From contig NW_024104417.1 in assembly GCF_003945595.2 (NCBI RefSeq), positions 682,001 to 746,000 on the forward strand: 64,000 nucleotides of DNA, in the 5' to 3' direction. The notes under the pieces are model-generated. The model made no database searches. It was not told the DNA's origin and worked only from the letters and a program-made list of their open reading frames with translations. This DNA is from Pipra filicauda (Eukaryota; Chordata; Aves; Passeriformes; Pipridae). The translations under genes were made by a program, and so were the position numbers. Positions 1 through 10,728 of the stretch are shown piece after piece. The stretch's first letter is position 1; every line of letters starts with the position of its first letter.

Positions 1-367
1 TTTATAGTTACTGTTTAACTGTAGAATAACTTTCCAATTAATAATTATCAAACACTTTTTTCCTTTGATGCACACCTTTTTAGCGTTTCAGCATCCTTAA
101 GGTTTCTATTGTGGAACATGTTGAAACTACATCCCACACTGTTTATTCTTTTATTTAGTTGTAATATATAATAATATTTAACTATGGAGCGGGAACATGT
201 TAAGTGTTATCCTGTGTTATTCAAAATGCAATTAGGACTGTGACACATCTTTCTAAGTATTTTACATACAAGTCTGTGCATTTCAAAATGCTCTTGTGTT
301 ACACTGAAGTTTCTCTGTTGGGCAGTTGGAATACCTGTGATCTGATTTGCTTTGTAAGCTAAAACTA
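1..367. other. Intergenic, no feature seen
   Basis: AT-rich sequence with no recognised gene or repeat. By vertebrate synteny as I remember it (RETREG1, MYO10, BASP1), the next gene to the left would be RETREG1, but no exon of it is recognisable here. Confidence 0.4.
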
Positions 368-1316
368 TGTGGTGGGTTGACCCTGGTGGGATGCCAGGTG
401 CCCACCAAGCCACTATCACTCCCCTCCTCAACTGGACAGGGTAGAAAACATATAATGAAAAGTTCATGAGTCAAGATGAGGACAGGGAGAGATCACTCAC
501 CAGTTACCATCATGGGCAAAACAGACTTGATGCTGGGAAGTTAGTTTAATTATGAATCAAATAATGAGAAATAAAATCAAATCTTAAAACTACCTTCCAA
601 ACACCTTTCTCCACCCCTCCCTTCTTCCTAATTTTCTTCTTCCCAACTTTTACTCCCAATTTCTCTACCTCTTCCTCCCCTTAGTGGTGCAGAGGGTCAG
701 GGGGTGGAGGCTGTGGTCAGTTCATCACATGTTGTCTTTGCTGCTCCTTCCTCCTCAGGGGTAAATATCCTCACACTCTTCCTCTGCTTCAGTGTAGGGT
801 CCCTTCCACATGGTGCAGTTCTTCAGGAACAGGCTGGTCCACTGTGGGTCCCCTGTGGGGTCAAAAGTCCTGCATGGGCTTCCCACAGGGTCACAGCTTC
901 CTTTGGGCATCCACCTGCTCTGGCATGGGGCCCTCCATGGGCTGCAAGTGGATCTCTGCTCAAACATGAACCACCATGATCTTCACAACAGGCTGTGGGG
1001 AAATATCAGCTCTGGTGCCTGGAGCACCTCCTCCACCTCCTTCTTCGCTAACCTTAGTATCTGCAGGGCTATTTTCCCCATGTATTCTCATTCCCCTCTC
1101 CCAGCTGCTGTTGCACAGCAGATTTTTTCCCGTTCTTAAATACGTTACCACAGAGGTGCTGTTACCATCACTGATGGGCTTATCCAGCAGATGGGTCCAT
1201 GTTGGAGCCAGTTGGCATTGGCTCTTCTGCACATGGCAGAAGCTTCTGGCAGCCTCTCACAGAAGCCACCCCTGTAGCCCTCCTGCTACCAGAACCTTGC
1301 CGTGCAAACCCAATAA
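368..1316 (-). mobile_element. Degraded avian LTR, minus orientation
   Basis: I recognise this as an abundant bird repeat. The plus strand opens TGTGGTGGGTTGACCCTGG, so the minus-oriented LTR ends in CCACCACA. The body holds the low-complexity C/T-rich stretch at 600-680 and then quasi-repeated phrases built on 'ctgctc ... gtgggtccc ... cacggggtcac' at about 780-1010. It ends near the phrase 'gtgcaaacccaat'. The AATAAA expected near 560 on the minus strand is mutated. No matching target duplication was found (left flank AACTA), so the right end is probably truncated. The family name and class are not asserted. Confidence 0.7.
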
Positions 1317-2639
1317 AAGGTGTATAATACCAGTTGATACAAGATGAAAAATTTAACGTCAGTGATAAGATTATGAGTGTTGATGCTGCTTCTTATCAAG
1401 AAATGTTAGTGTTTGGAGTTTTTTCCTCACTGCGAGGTTATGCTTCTTCTTAATGCCTGTGAACTCAAAGCTTTAAGAGCAGAACTCAATGATGAAGTAA
1501 TGTCAGGAAGAATGATGCTTCAGTTTTAGGTTTTCTGTAATACAGATCATAATCAAAAAGCTCTGATACCGCCCCATCAGATATTCCTTTTTGTGTGGTA
1601 CTTGTGTGTGAGAACAATAGTAAATATTCCATTCTCAAGTGCAGCATTGTTCTATTATGAATCCAGGTTTTACAGAATTGAGCTAACGTAGCCATTATAT
1701 CAATTTATTATAGCAATTATATACATTTATATGTCTTGAGTGGCATTAGATGGATAATAAAGACAGATCAACTTTAAATTAGAAAGATCAGTATCTCTGA
1801 TGTAACTCTTTAGGACCTGAGACAAGGAAATTTACAGAAGAAAATGTATGTTGACAGGCTCAACAGCTATGGTCAAAGCCAGTTAAGAAACCACTTAAAA
1901 CAAGTGTTTGTAGCCCAGAAAAAGAACTGTACAGCAATCTTATAAAATATTTATGCAATAATTTATAGGTGTTTAACACCAAACTATGTTGCTCTTTTCG
2001 TCTGCGTAATCGTGCCATGTAGGAGATCAATAAGAATAATTGATTTTCATGAATCTAATTTTGGATCTAATTACTGTAATCTCTTAGATGGCATAATCTA
2101 TTTGATTATACGTGGTAGAGAGTTGATAACAACTTTATAGGTTTAGCTCCACTCTTTGTTGAACTCCACCTGAGAGCAGGCCAAGCAGGCCGGTAACCTT
2201 TTTGAATCTAGCAATTGTTTAGAATTTATGAAATAGATAAACGCATACATGAGTTGTCATTGGCAAGGAAGAATCAAAATCACAGTGAATCAGGAAATTG
2301 TACATTTTGGCTTTATTTGTAGGGAGAGTGATCTAAGTAAAAAACATTAGTATTGTGGTAAAACTATACAATGCCTTAAATATTGCAGAAAGTAATTAGA
2401 TGCATTTGATCATTACATTGACTTCATGAACTTACTTTTGAGACACAGCTATGCAGATGATCTGCCAAGAGTTGAAGTTTGACACTGTGCATTGTTTAAA
2501 AGTTGTAGTTCAAAAAAGACTGAGATTCTCAAAGTGGAAAGGTGTATGGGACACACAAAACTGAGAGCAGTTAAGCATGGAAAATGTTTGCTGTGTAAGT
2601 AGCCAGAACTGCACCCCCAGCTGGAGAGTGCTACAAACA
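1317..2639. other. Intergenic, no feature seen
   Basis: AT-rich sequence without a convincing open frame or a repeat that I recognise. Confidence 0.4.
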
Positions 2640-3960
2640 GCGGTCTCCACAGCTAAGGCTGATGAGGGCAGCAGATCTATCTATCTCTTCCCTGTGAGGC
2701 CTGTTCCTATGGGATTCTTCCAAGAAGATTCCTGAAGAGGCTAGAGTTAGCTCTCTTGAAATCCATGGTTGTATTCTTACCTGCTGCACTGCTTTCTCCT
2801 CACCTGATACCAAAGTCTTCAATCTTGTGGTCACTACAACCAAGGCTGCCCCCAACCTTCACGTCTCCAACAAGGCTTTCCCTGTTTGTTATTATGAAGG
2901 AGCAGCACATCATTCCTCATGGGGTCTTCCACTACCCGTGACAGGAAGTTATCGTCAGTGCTTTCCAGGAACCTCCTGGACTGTTTGTTCTTGGCTGTGT
3001 TGCTTCTCCGGCTGATGTCAAGGTAGTTAAAGTTCCTCACAAGAACCACGGCCTGTGACTTTGCGGCTCCTTCTAGTTGCCTATAGAAGGCCTCATCCAC
3101 TTCTTCCTCCTGATCAGGCAGCCTGTAGCAAACACTCACAGCAGTGTCACCCTTAGTAGTCTGCTCTTATATTCTGACCCATAAGCTCTTGACTTGCTCA
3201 TGACCCACCCTGAGTCAGAGCTCGATACCTTCCAAGTGTTGCCTCACACAGAGGGCAACTCCACCACTGTGTGTTCCTGGTCTCTGTCTTTCCTAAGCAG
3301 CGTGTAGCCCTTCATGAGAACATTCCAATCATACAAGCTATCCCACCCTGTCTCCATAATCGCAATGGGATCAAAGTCCTGTGACTGCACACAGATCTCC
3401 AGTTCCTCCTGTTTTTTCCCCGTACTGAGTGCATTGGCAACAGGCACTTAATAGAAGTATTTGATTATGTCAGTATCCTGGGAGGGGTGCAAAGGGATGC
3501 TGCATAGTCCTGTCTTGATGTTACATCTTTGGCTGCTTGTGCTTGATTGATGTATCCCCTCTTAAGCCTCCTTTTGCTACTGGAGTTGTTGTTATAGTTC
3601 TCCCCTTCCCATACCTCTGGCAAGTCTGGCCCTGTCCCTGTCCCCTTCAAATCCAGTTCAAAACTCTCTGAATGAGCCCTGCTAATTCCTGAGCTAAGAT
3701 CTTTTCCCCGCTTTGAGTCACTCCCAGCCAATGCTCCTTAGAGTCCCTAATACTACTTAGTCTTTCTACTTCATCACTCAGCTCTGCCACTAGGCTGAGC
3801 AGATTGTCGACCTGATTGCACCTCACACAGCTGTTCTTCCTGCTGCCCTCTGAGAGCAGCCATAGGCTCTGGCACTCCCTGCAGCCTGAGACCTGGACCC
3901 CTGCATGCTTTCACAGATGCTCCATCTGGGTTACTGCATCCTTTCTGGTGTGCACAGAGA
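2640..3960 (-). mobile_element. CR1 LINE, 5'-rich fragment (ORF1 end and ORF2 endonuclease part)
   Basis: Read on the minus strand. From about 3900 to 3750 comes a CR1 ORF1-type segment (SCVRCNQVDNLLSLVAELSD). From 3450 to 3250 comes the ORF2 opening (KKQEELEICVQSQDFDPIAI then METGWDSLYDWNV). From 3139 to 2834 comes the apurinic-type endonuclease (YRLPDQEEEVDEAFYRQLEG, then QSRRFLESTDDNFLSRVVED). Weak similarity (SGEEKAVQQ... NLLGRIP) runs to about 2700. Several stops and frameshifts break it, and the usual GDFN catalytic motif reads RNFN, so the enzyme would be dead even without the breaks. No reverse transcriptase part follows. Most bird CR1 copies keep only the 3' end, so this piece is the reverse of the usual case. 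Confidence 0.85.
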
Positions 3961-4429
3961 AGAAGTAACTTTTGCCCAAGTTTACACCGTACCTGATCTC
4001 TCTCAGTATGAATACCTGAGTTCTCATGTTAGTGATCTTACTGTTGGTCAGCGAGTAAATATCAGGAGTGTGATTCCTGTCTGCCCACGGAGATGTGCGT
4101 GGGTGACAAGCAGCAAAGGAAAAATAAACTTTTATGCAAGAAAAAGGAGGTAGTCTAAAAAGTTTGAAAATTGCTGTTTTAAGACACAGAATATAGGAAT
4201 GCTTAGAAAAATAAGATGGGTAGAAAAGTAATAAAAGGGGGATTATGTTTTTTGTTAAGCAACTTTACTGATATGAAGCATAAAACCATCCTCCCCACCC
4301 CTCCTTGGGCCCCACTATGATCTCAGAAATGCTTATTAGGTCTTGGCCTTGATAAACAGCACCTGGGCTAAGCTCCTCTTGGAGCTCTTCAGGAACACTG
4401 TCTGCTCCCAGGAACTAGTGCTGTCCTAC
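3961..4429. other. Unassigned stretch between CR1 and LTR-like element
   Basis: The first part may still be CR1 5' sequence. The stretch 4260-4429 could be the left part of an older LTR that was later split by the insertion at 4430. I cannot prove either. Confidence 0.3.
4425..4429. repeat. Target-site duplication, left copy (CCTAC)
   Basis: CCTAC immediately precedes the element at 4430-5702 and is repeated exactly at 5703-5707. Confidence 0.75.
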
Positions 4430-5702
4430 TGTGGTGGTTTGAGACTCCCAAAATCCAATTCTCGAGTCCAAGCCCCCCCCTCCCACAACTCACCCCAGTG
4501 TGAGATGGGTTTTCCAGGCACAACACAAGACTCAATATGGGGGGAAGGGAATTATATTATAATCACTACACAAGTAAATATTATAATACATTATATACAT
4601 AATCTTAATTATTTCTTCTATGATAAGTCAGTATCATTATTTGATCATTGGATCAAATCTCTTCTCCCTCCAATAAAAGTCCAGAAGGGAAGAAGGAAAA
4701 GATCCTTTCCACTTATGGGCAGCAGTGTCTCTCTTCTTCCATGCAGCAGCTGTAGCTGGACTGTTGTAGTTGGATCTCCTTCCATTACACACAAGGGGGG
4801 GGTCTCCTTTCACCCCTCTCGGCCCTTCGACTCCAAGCGAAGGTTTCTCTCTCGTGGACTGCAAATTAGCTGGGACAAAGGTTCGCTTCACCAGTCATAT
4901 CATGAAGCGCAGGGGTCTTCATGACAGTCCCTTTCCTCAGGGGGTTTACCCCTGAGTCACAACGTCTCGGGCAGCTTTCAGTTGAAAGTCTTTGCCTCAA
5001 GAGTTCTACCAGAGCTCCTGTGCTCTGTCTCAGGCTGCCAGCTTAGCAGCAGCAGTGGGGGGGGCAGGCCACTTCCCCCGCATTCCTTCTGGCCACCCCG
5101 GTCCAGCTCCGGGACATCTGAGCTTCTTAGCTCCTCTCGCTGGTACTGCTGCATTCCAAGACTTCCCTCAAGTGGGAGTCCACCACCCCTCCTCTCTAGG
5201 AGGTCTCAGAGGGGTTTTGGGGGATTTTTGGTTCAGTTCTTACCCCAAAACTGTCTGTAGAACTTAGTTCTCTCTCTCTCTCCATGAGAGATCTCTGTCT
5301 CTCTGCTTAACTGCATGCTTGTTTCTGCTGCTTCTTCTTATCTCTTGGCTCTCTGCCACTGTTCTCCACTCAGTACTGTTTTTGCCGCTGCTCCTGCTGC
5401 TGCTCTCAGTGGAGAAACTTCCCCCAGCTCTCAGCTACAGAATTCAGTCCAGTTTAACACTGTTTCCGAGTCTCTGCAGCCACCAGCCGGGCCCCGGCGA
5501 GGCTCCTGCCCCTTCCTCGTGGCTTCAGAACATGGCCACTCTCCTCTTCAACTACCTCATCATCCTTCTTTTCTGATCTAGTGTGATATGTTTAAATTTT
5601 GCAGGAGTGCTGATTGGGTCAACACCAAGAGAGACACTACCCCGTTGGGGGTTACCATTTTTTTAACTCCAGGGGGAAAAAACCACTTTTTTCCCCACCA
5701 CA
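4430..5702. mobile_element. Solo-LTR-like element with 5-bp target duplication
   Basis: The element is 1273 bp. It begins TGTGGTGG and ends CCACCACA, a perfect 8-bp inverted terminal pair with TG...CA ends, and is flanked by CCTAC on both sides. Five-base duplications are typical of ERVL-type integration. No gag/pol reading frame is visible, so it looks like a solo LTR of unusual length. Orientation is uncertain; the minus reading resembles the neighbouring LTR at 368. It contains C-rich runs and a CT microsatellite at about 5270-5302. Open frames inside it (for example one of 193 codons across its left edge) look incidental. Confidence 0.75.
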
Positions 5703-5707
5703 CCTAC
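5703..5707. repeat. Target-site duplication, right copy (CCTAC)
   Basis: Exact copy of 4425-4429, directly after the terminal CCACCACA. Confidence 0.75.
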
Positions 5708-6700
5708 AAACTCCTGATTTTTTAATAAACAGCCTTAGAAACTTATTTTTCTTGCCTGAATAACAACCCCAGTGGAACAATATTTTTATTATCAAACTTT
5801 CAAAGAAATTACTAACCTGAATTGCAGCCAGGATGGAAAATTACTATGACTGAAGCCAAATCTCTTGCGACCCTATAAACAGTGATCCTAAGCGAGACCC
5901 TTTGAGCTCTACTGGACTGCAGTGGGCTGCGACCAGCCATCTCTCTCTGAGGGGGACACCTCTCAGAGCCAGAGAACTCTCAAATTTGCTGTACTTGGAG
6001 GACTGACACAGATGGAGCCTGGGCTGATACCTCTACTCCTCAAGGCTCAATCCTTCGCGCATTGAGAAGATGCAAAGGCATCTGACGTGAATACTTCATG
6101 GAACATGAGGGGAATTTTTCACAGGTATATTATACCTTGTACACAGTCCTTTTGGTCTGAGTGCATATATGTGATGGCAAATGTACTATTAATCTTGCTC
6201 TCTTAGATTCTTAAATATGTTACATTCATAAGTTAGTCAGGCCCATAAGTGAGTTACTGTTGTGCTTATAGTAAATTCTATAGAAAATCTTTTGTTAAAT
6301 TACTTAAATTAGGCTATAGATGAAGTGCTGTTAAGTGCTGTTTAAACTTTTAGGTCTAAACCATTGGCCAAATCTGGGGCTAAGTTTGGCAAGGGAGGTC
6401 CACTCTGAACCTTGTGACTGTGGGAGGATCTCCCTCATTCCTAGTTATCCTTACCCTTTCTCATCCTTACCCTTTTTCCATCCCCAACCTCCACATAGAT
6501 TATTTTTGGTAGATTTTAGTTTTAGATCGATTAATTTTAGATTTTAGTCTGACTTTTCCCTGTGTGCTTTAACCATCTAGTCAGTAGTAGAGCAAACCTT
6601 GAAATGAATTTTGTCATGCTTTTGCTTTAATATTAAACCTGGTTTTGCCGGTACCGTAGCTGGTGATTCTTTGAGCAACCTAAAACACTCATTTACGACA
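5708..6700 (+). mobile_element. Old ERVL-like LTR, probable
   Basis: Recognised from memory as a bird ERVL-type LTR read on the plus strand. It has a TATAAA at 5874-5879, the stretch from 'agcgagaccctttgagctc' to 'acacctctcagagcc' (5893-5972), a long AT-rich middle, an ATTAAA at 6632-6637, and the closing phrase 'tggtgattctttgagcaacc' ending in CA at 6700. The left boundary is unclear. It may continue to the left of the younger insertion at 4430-5702. No coding potential was seen. Confidence 0.5.
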
Positions 6701-7529
6701 GGTGGACAGCAAACATAACAAGAAGACTCCCTCTTCGTTCTCCTACTCCAGCCTTTACCAGCCAGGTAAATTCATACTGCAGATAAAACCACTCGCCGTA
6801 TAGTTCACTTCCTTGGATCGCTGCTGCCCTCTTCTGCTGGCTTCCCATGGCTGCTGAAGCATGGGTAGTTTGTGTATTGTACCAAAAGCCTTGTCTGTTG
6901 TGATAAGGGAGATATTCTCAGTGGATTCCTTCAAGATTAAACTTTATTAGAAAATCTCAGCCACCTTTGCAGTTCCATGTGTCTACATGTGTTTGAGGTA
7001 GGTGCCACAGCACAGCTTGTAGCTGTATTTCTGTATCTGATGGAGTGAAATGCAGTGACTTTCTAGGGCTGGGCACCACAGAGAATTAGTTTTCCTTGAG
7101 ACAGTGCTGTCGTATTTGGTTGGTACCCTTCTGTATTTACTTAACAGAGCTGTAAATTATATGGAGTGCATGTGCCCTGAGGGACAGTCTGTCAGCACTG
7201 AAGAAGCTGCCACTTCTGCCCGAGTTACAGTAAAATGGACCTAGGCCAGCATGACTTGCAGTGCTGTAGCGTGTCTGTATTGGGTGCTTGTGCTCGTGCA
7301 AACCTGTTATAGCCACCTGTGTTATAGCCACGTGCCTCAGAAATGTGGGGCTTGAAACCTGGGTTTCTGATGCGACGCTTCTTGGGTGAAGCAGTTTCCT
7401 CTGCATAACTTTTGTAATTAAGTTTATTAAGAATTCTGGCACCATGACAAATGGATGTATTGTATCATGAGGCACAGGAAGAGTGCTAGATGGAAGCCTG
7501 AAGACATACGTGGAATTGAGGCATGGCCA
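6701..7529. other. Intergenic, no feature seen
   Basis: No gene recognised. A 138-codon open frame on the minus strand at 7137-7553 runs into the CR1 element and shows no protein similarity that I know. Confidence 0.4.
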
Positions 7530-7778
7530 GCCAAGTCCAGAAGAGGGCCACAAAGGTGATTAGAGGGATGGAGCACCTTTCCTATGAAGACAGGCCGAGA
7601 GAGTTGGGGTTGTTCTGCCTGAGGAAGGCTCTGGGGAGACTTTAGAGCAGCCTTCCAGTACCTAAAGGGGCCTACAAGAAAGCTGAAGCAGGAGTTTTTA
7701 TAAGGGCATGTAGTGATAGGACAAGGGGGAATGGCTTCAAACTGAGAGAAGGCAGGTTTTGATTAGATATTAGAAATT

Positions 7779-7784
7779 CTTTAC
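7779..7784. repeat. Target-site duplication, left copy (CTTTAC)
   Basis: Part of the CR1 phrase 'attctttac', repeated at 8308-8313 on the other side of the solo LTR. Confidence 0.88.
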
Positions 7785-8307
7785 TATGGGTTTCCCTTTC
7801 CCCACCCACGATGTGGGGGAGCCCAACTCTAGTTCCTTCTCCGTCTGAAGAACCATTTCCGACGTCTTGTGGGACGGGGAAGGGGGACTCCAGCGACAGG
7901 GTTTTTCAGGCCCCGAGCCTGGAGGGGAGAGGTGCCCTCCCCTCCCCCCAGCACCCACGTGGCTCCATGGCAGGCACAGAGACAGCACACCGGCGTGGAG
8001 AGGAGGCAAGAGAGAGTTTATTGTTGGGAAGGGGTTTATAAGGCTTTTAGGAGGGTCAAAGGGGAACCAATCACAAGTTCAGGGTCACACAAAAGAAACC
8101 ATCAGGTAAGGGTCAACAGCCAATAGGAAGGGGTTAAACAAAGGACCAATGGGACACCTCGGGACACCTTTCCCAGGACACTCCTGCATGGGAGATAACA
8201 GTTGCTGTGGGGGGTGCTGGGAAGAAGAAACACGTGTTTGCAAAGGGACCACAAAGAGCCATTTTAAGACATGTTTAGACAAGTTTCTCATCAGGTATAG
8301 TGCTACA
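7785..8307 (-). mobile_element. Solo LTR, minus orientation, inserted in CR1
   Basis: The insertion is 523 bp, bounded by the 6-bp direct repeat CTTTAC (7779-7784 and 8308-8313), the duplication size of class II (ERVK or alpharetrovirus-like) integration. On the minus strand it starts TGTAGC, has a TATAAA box at 8040-8035, an AATAAA signal at 8022-8017 only about 13 bases further on, and ends CCCATA, where CA would be expected. The host CR1 is intact around it. The GC-rich part 7800-7990 would be R/U5. There is no internal retroviral coding sequence. Confidence 0.88.
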
Positions 8308-8313
8308 CTTTAC
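8308..8313. repeat. Target-site duplication, right copy (CTTTAC)
   Basis: Exact copy of 7779-7784. CR1 sequence resumes at once with 'ggtgggcatggtgaggcac'. Confidence 0.88.
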
Positions 8314-8513
8314 GGTGGGCATGGTGAGGCACTGGCACATGTTGCCCAGAGAAGCTGTGGCTGCCCCATCCTTGGGAGTGTTCAAGGCCAGGTTGGATGG
8401 GGCTCTGAGCAACCTGGACTAGTAGAAGGTGTCCCTCCGCATGGCAGGAGGGTTGGAACTAGATGATCTTTAAAGTCCCTTTCACTTCAAACCATTCTAC
8501 AGTTCTGTGATTT

Positions 8514-9487
8514 AAGGCATGCTAAGATGAGGATATACAATTTTATTTCCATTGCAGCTGACACTCTATTCTTAGGTCTGACTCTGTGATTTCTGCCCAG
8601 CCTGTGCTCTTGCAGCATGTCCGGTCAGTGGGGTCCTGTGCTCTTCTTGGTGTGGCTGTATTCGATCAGGTGCAGTCACAGGGTGCAGGAACCCAATGTG
8701 CGCTTCTAGAGGATTTTTGACAGAGTTGGTGAAACTGCCTGGGGGTGGCAGATCTTCCAGAGGAGAATGAGTGTCAGTACCATAATTGGGGCCAGTTCCA
8801 AAGGCAGGGACAGGTGGTGAGGCCACGTGAGCCGAGCAGTCTGGTGGCAGAAGGTGGGTAATGGAGCAGGACTTGCTACTCTTAGTTCTTTCAGAAAATA
8901 TACAAGTTTCAAATCCTGAAAACTGCAATACGTACAGTAAAACCCCCCTTCTTTCTAGAGGGACTGGACGTTGCTCTTAGAACCCTTTAATTTCTAATAC
9001 TAAGTTCTTTGTGATTTCTGATGCACTCAACCTACAGAGTGTAGCAGTTGCAATACTATAGTCTGTCCTGAAGTACATATCTTCTGCTTTTTTCAGTAGT
9101 GGTATGCTGCTACTATGTTTGTTCTTTTGGAAACACAAGCCTTTAATTCTAAACAAGAATAAAAGTAAAAATGTGTTCTGTGGCAGAAGTTCCTCTCCTC
9201 TCTTCAGATAAACTCAACTGCTACTGTAACTGAAGAGATCACAGGCAGGAGAGAGGATCTGGCTCTAGCAAGACATTTCGTGTATGTTTAGATTAAGCTT
9301 GTACTGTAGCAAAATAATTTGCAAAAATCTCATCTTCTCACTCAATATTTAAAGATTTTATAGTTTAAGGAACTCTTTTCTCACTTTCAAACACAGGCAT
9401 GTCTATTATGCAGTATTTATTTTGATAAACTGTGCATTCTTTCTGTCAAGTTTCACCAATTATGAAATCTTTTATTTGCCTCTACAG
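8514..9487. other. Intergenic, no gene recognised
   Basis: A GC-richer part (8570-8930) carries a 118-codon open frame on the minus strand with no recognisable domain. The rest is AT-rich. I see no repeat that I can name. Confidence 0.35.
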
Positions 9488-9910
9488 CAGTAACTGGAGT
9501 AAGATTTGCATGGCAGGTTGGCTGATCTGGCATGAACGAAAAGAAGATCTTAGTTATAGTGATGCAGTGACAAGCAGTTCTGTCACTAATGGTCACTTCC
9601 CTCTTAATGGTCGATAGCATCCAGAAGTCAGTCAGGAGGCAAACGAATCAGGAGTAGAGAAGTGGTGTCAGCTTCTCAAGACTGCGACATTGAACAAGAT
9701 TGTCATCTTGTATATTCCTGGGTTTTTTACCAATTACTGATTATGATGATGTACAAGGACTTCTCTGAGCATGTTTATAGATAGACAAAACTGAACTTTC
9801 TTGCTGTGCTGGCTGAAATGCATAAATTGTGTTATTCCAAGGATGCCTTGCTAAGAGCAGTGAAATTCTTTCTAAAGAACTTGCATATGTGAAAAATAAA
9901 AAAAAATCAG
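9488..9910 (+). other. Possible terminal exon of an unknown plus-strand transcript
   Basis: A pyrimidine-rich stretch ending in 'gcctctacag' precedes an open frame beginning at 9489 (SNWSKICMAGWLIWHERKED, then LSYSDAVTSSSVTNGHF...) that stops with TAG at 9615-9617. AATAAA follows at 9895-9900, a plausible 3' UTR length. I do not recognise the protein and see no upstream exon, so chance is a real possibility. Confidence 0.2.
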
Positions 9911-10370
9911 TCTCAGATACTCTGTGTGTGTGTAACTATACATACTTAAGTTATAGCTCCTCTCATTTTTCTTGTCTTCCTTAAATTAAATCCACCTTCG
10001 CTGGGAGCATAGAGGCACGAAATTAGTATGTCCATAGAGGGACTGAGGAGAGGTGGCACAGATGGAGTGACTAAATGTACCTGGCAGTGGGAGGAGGGTG
10101 GAGGATTTCTCAGAGCAAGCCTTGTACCCTATAAAGGCTGTGTACACTTAGGAGGGCAGCACATGCTGCACTGCCATGCTGTGGCTGGCTAATAAAAACA
10201 AGCCATCTTGCATCAGGGCTACCTAAATAGCAAAAGCTTTACTTGCATGTTCCTGGTGGCGTGGAATTGCTCAGGAGTCCTTCCCCTCTATCTCGTGTAA
10301 ATGCCCATATTGCATGGGCAAGGAAACCTGTCCCAGTACAACACACAGCACATGCACCTTTCCAAACAGA

Positions 10371-10405
10371 AGCATACACACACACAAACACACACACATA
10401 TATAT
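10371..10405. repeat. CA/TA microsatellite
   Basis: Imperfect (CA)n running into (TA)n, just beyond the likely MYO10 3' end. Confidence 0.8.
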
Positions 10406-10517
10406 GTAGTCTACACTGTGTTCCTGGCTTGGCTTCTGAGAAGACTGATGAAATTAGGATTTTGTTCAAAGTCCAACTCAGTATGAAATAGAAACAGAGC
10501 ACATGACATATATTTTC

Positions 10518-10523
10518 TTTATT
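10518..10523 (-). terminator. Candidate MYO10 polyadenylation signal (distal)
   Basis: AATAAA on the minus strand is followed within 30 bases by a T- and GT-rich stretch. I prefer it slightly over the signal at 10723 for that reason. Not proven. Confidence 0.35.
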
Positions 10524-10722
10524 GCTGGACTTTTTTTCAGTGAGTAGGCATGATTTCTTAAAGGCTGAGGTTTTTAACAACAGTAAGTTTTTACAGGTTT
10601 CTTTTTTTTCTTTTTGCTGTGGACAAAAAGATACCTTTGATCAAAGTTTTGCCTTATATTACAGTATTTCTGTACAAAAATAAAAGTCCAAAATCAACTT
10701 ATTATTAGCTGATATTCCCCAA

Positions 10723-10728
10723 TTTATT
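10723..10728 (-). terminator. Candidate MYO10 polyadenylation signal (proximal)
   Basis: The plus strand shows TTTATT, so the minus strand shows AATAAA, about 1.1 kb after the stop codon. A hexamer alone is weak evidence. Confidence 0.3.

Larger units (their letters stand above)
7530..8513 (+). mobile_element. CR1 LINE 3' end, interrupted by a solo LTR
   Basis: On the plus strand, 7530-7784 and 8308-8513 are the familiar 3' part of CR1. The first piece reads from 'gtccagaagagggccac' through 'gggcatgtagtgataggac' to 'agaaattctttac'. The second continues 'ggtgaggcactggcacatgt', 'ttcaaggccaggttggatgg', 'ggaactagatgatctttaa' and ends in the degenerate repeat 'ttctacagttctgtgattt'. Joined at the duplicated CTTTAC, the two pieces restore continuous CR1. 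No coding part is left. Confidence 0.92.

Noticed and set aside
810..1347. Open frames of 109-123 codons inside the LTR at 368-1316
   Set aside because: They come from the GC-rich repeat body, in both strands, and are not retroviral proteins.
4343..4924. 193-codon open frame on the plus strand
   Set aside because: It runs across the boundary of the LTR-like insertion at 4430 and has low-complexity, intron-like composition.
7137..7553. 138-codon minus-strand frame
   Set aside because: It overlaps the CR1 3' end and has no protein similarity that I know.
1..10000. RETREG1 (FAM134B) exon expected by synteny to the left of MYO10
   Set aside because: I found no recognisable reticulon-homology sequence in this stretch. 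It must lie outside the window if synteny holds.
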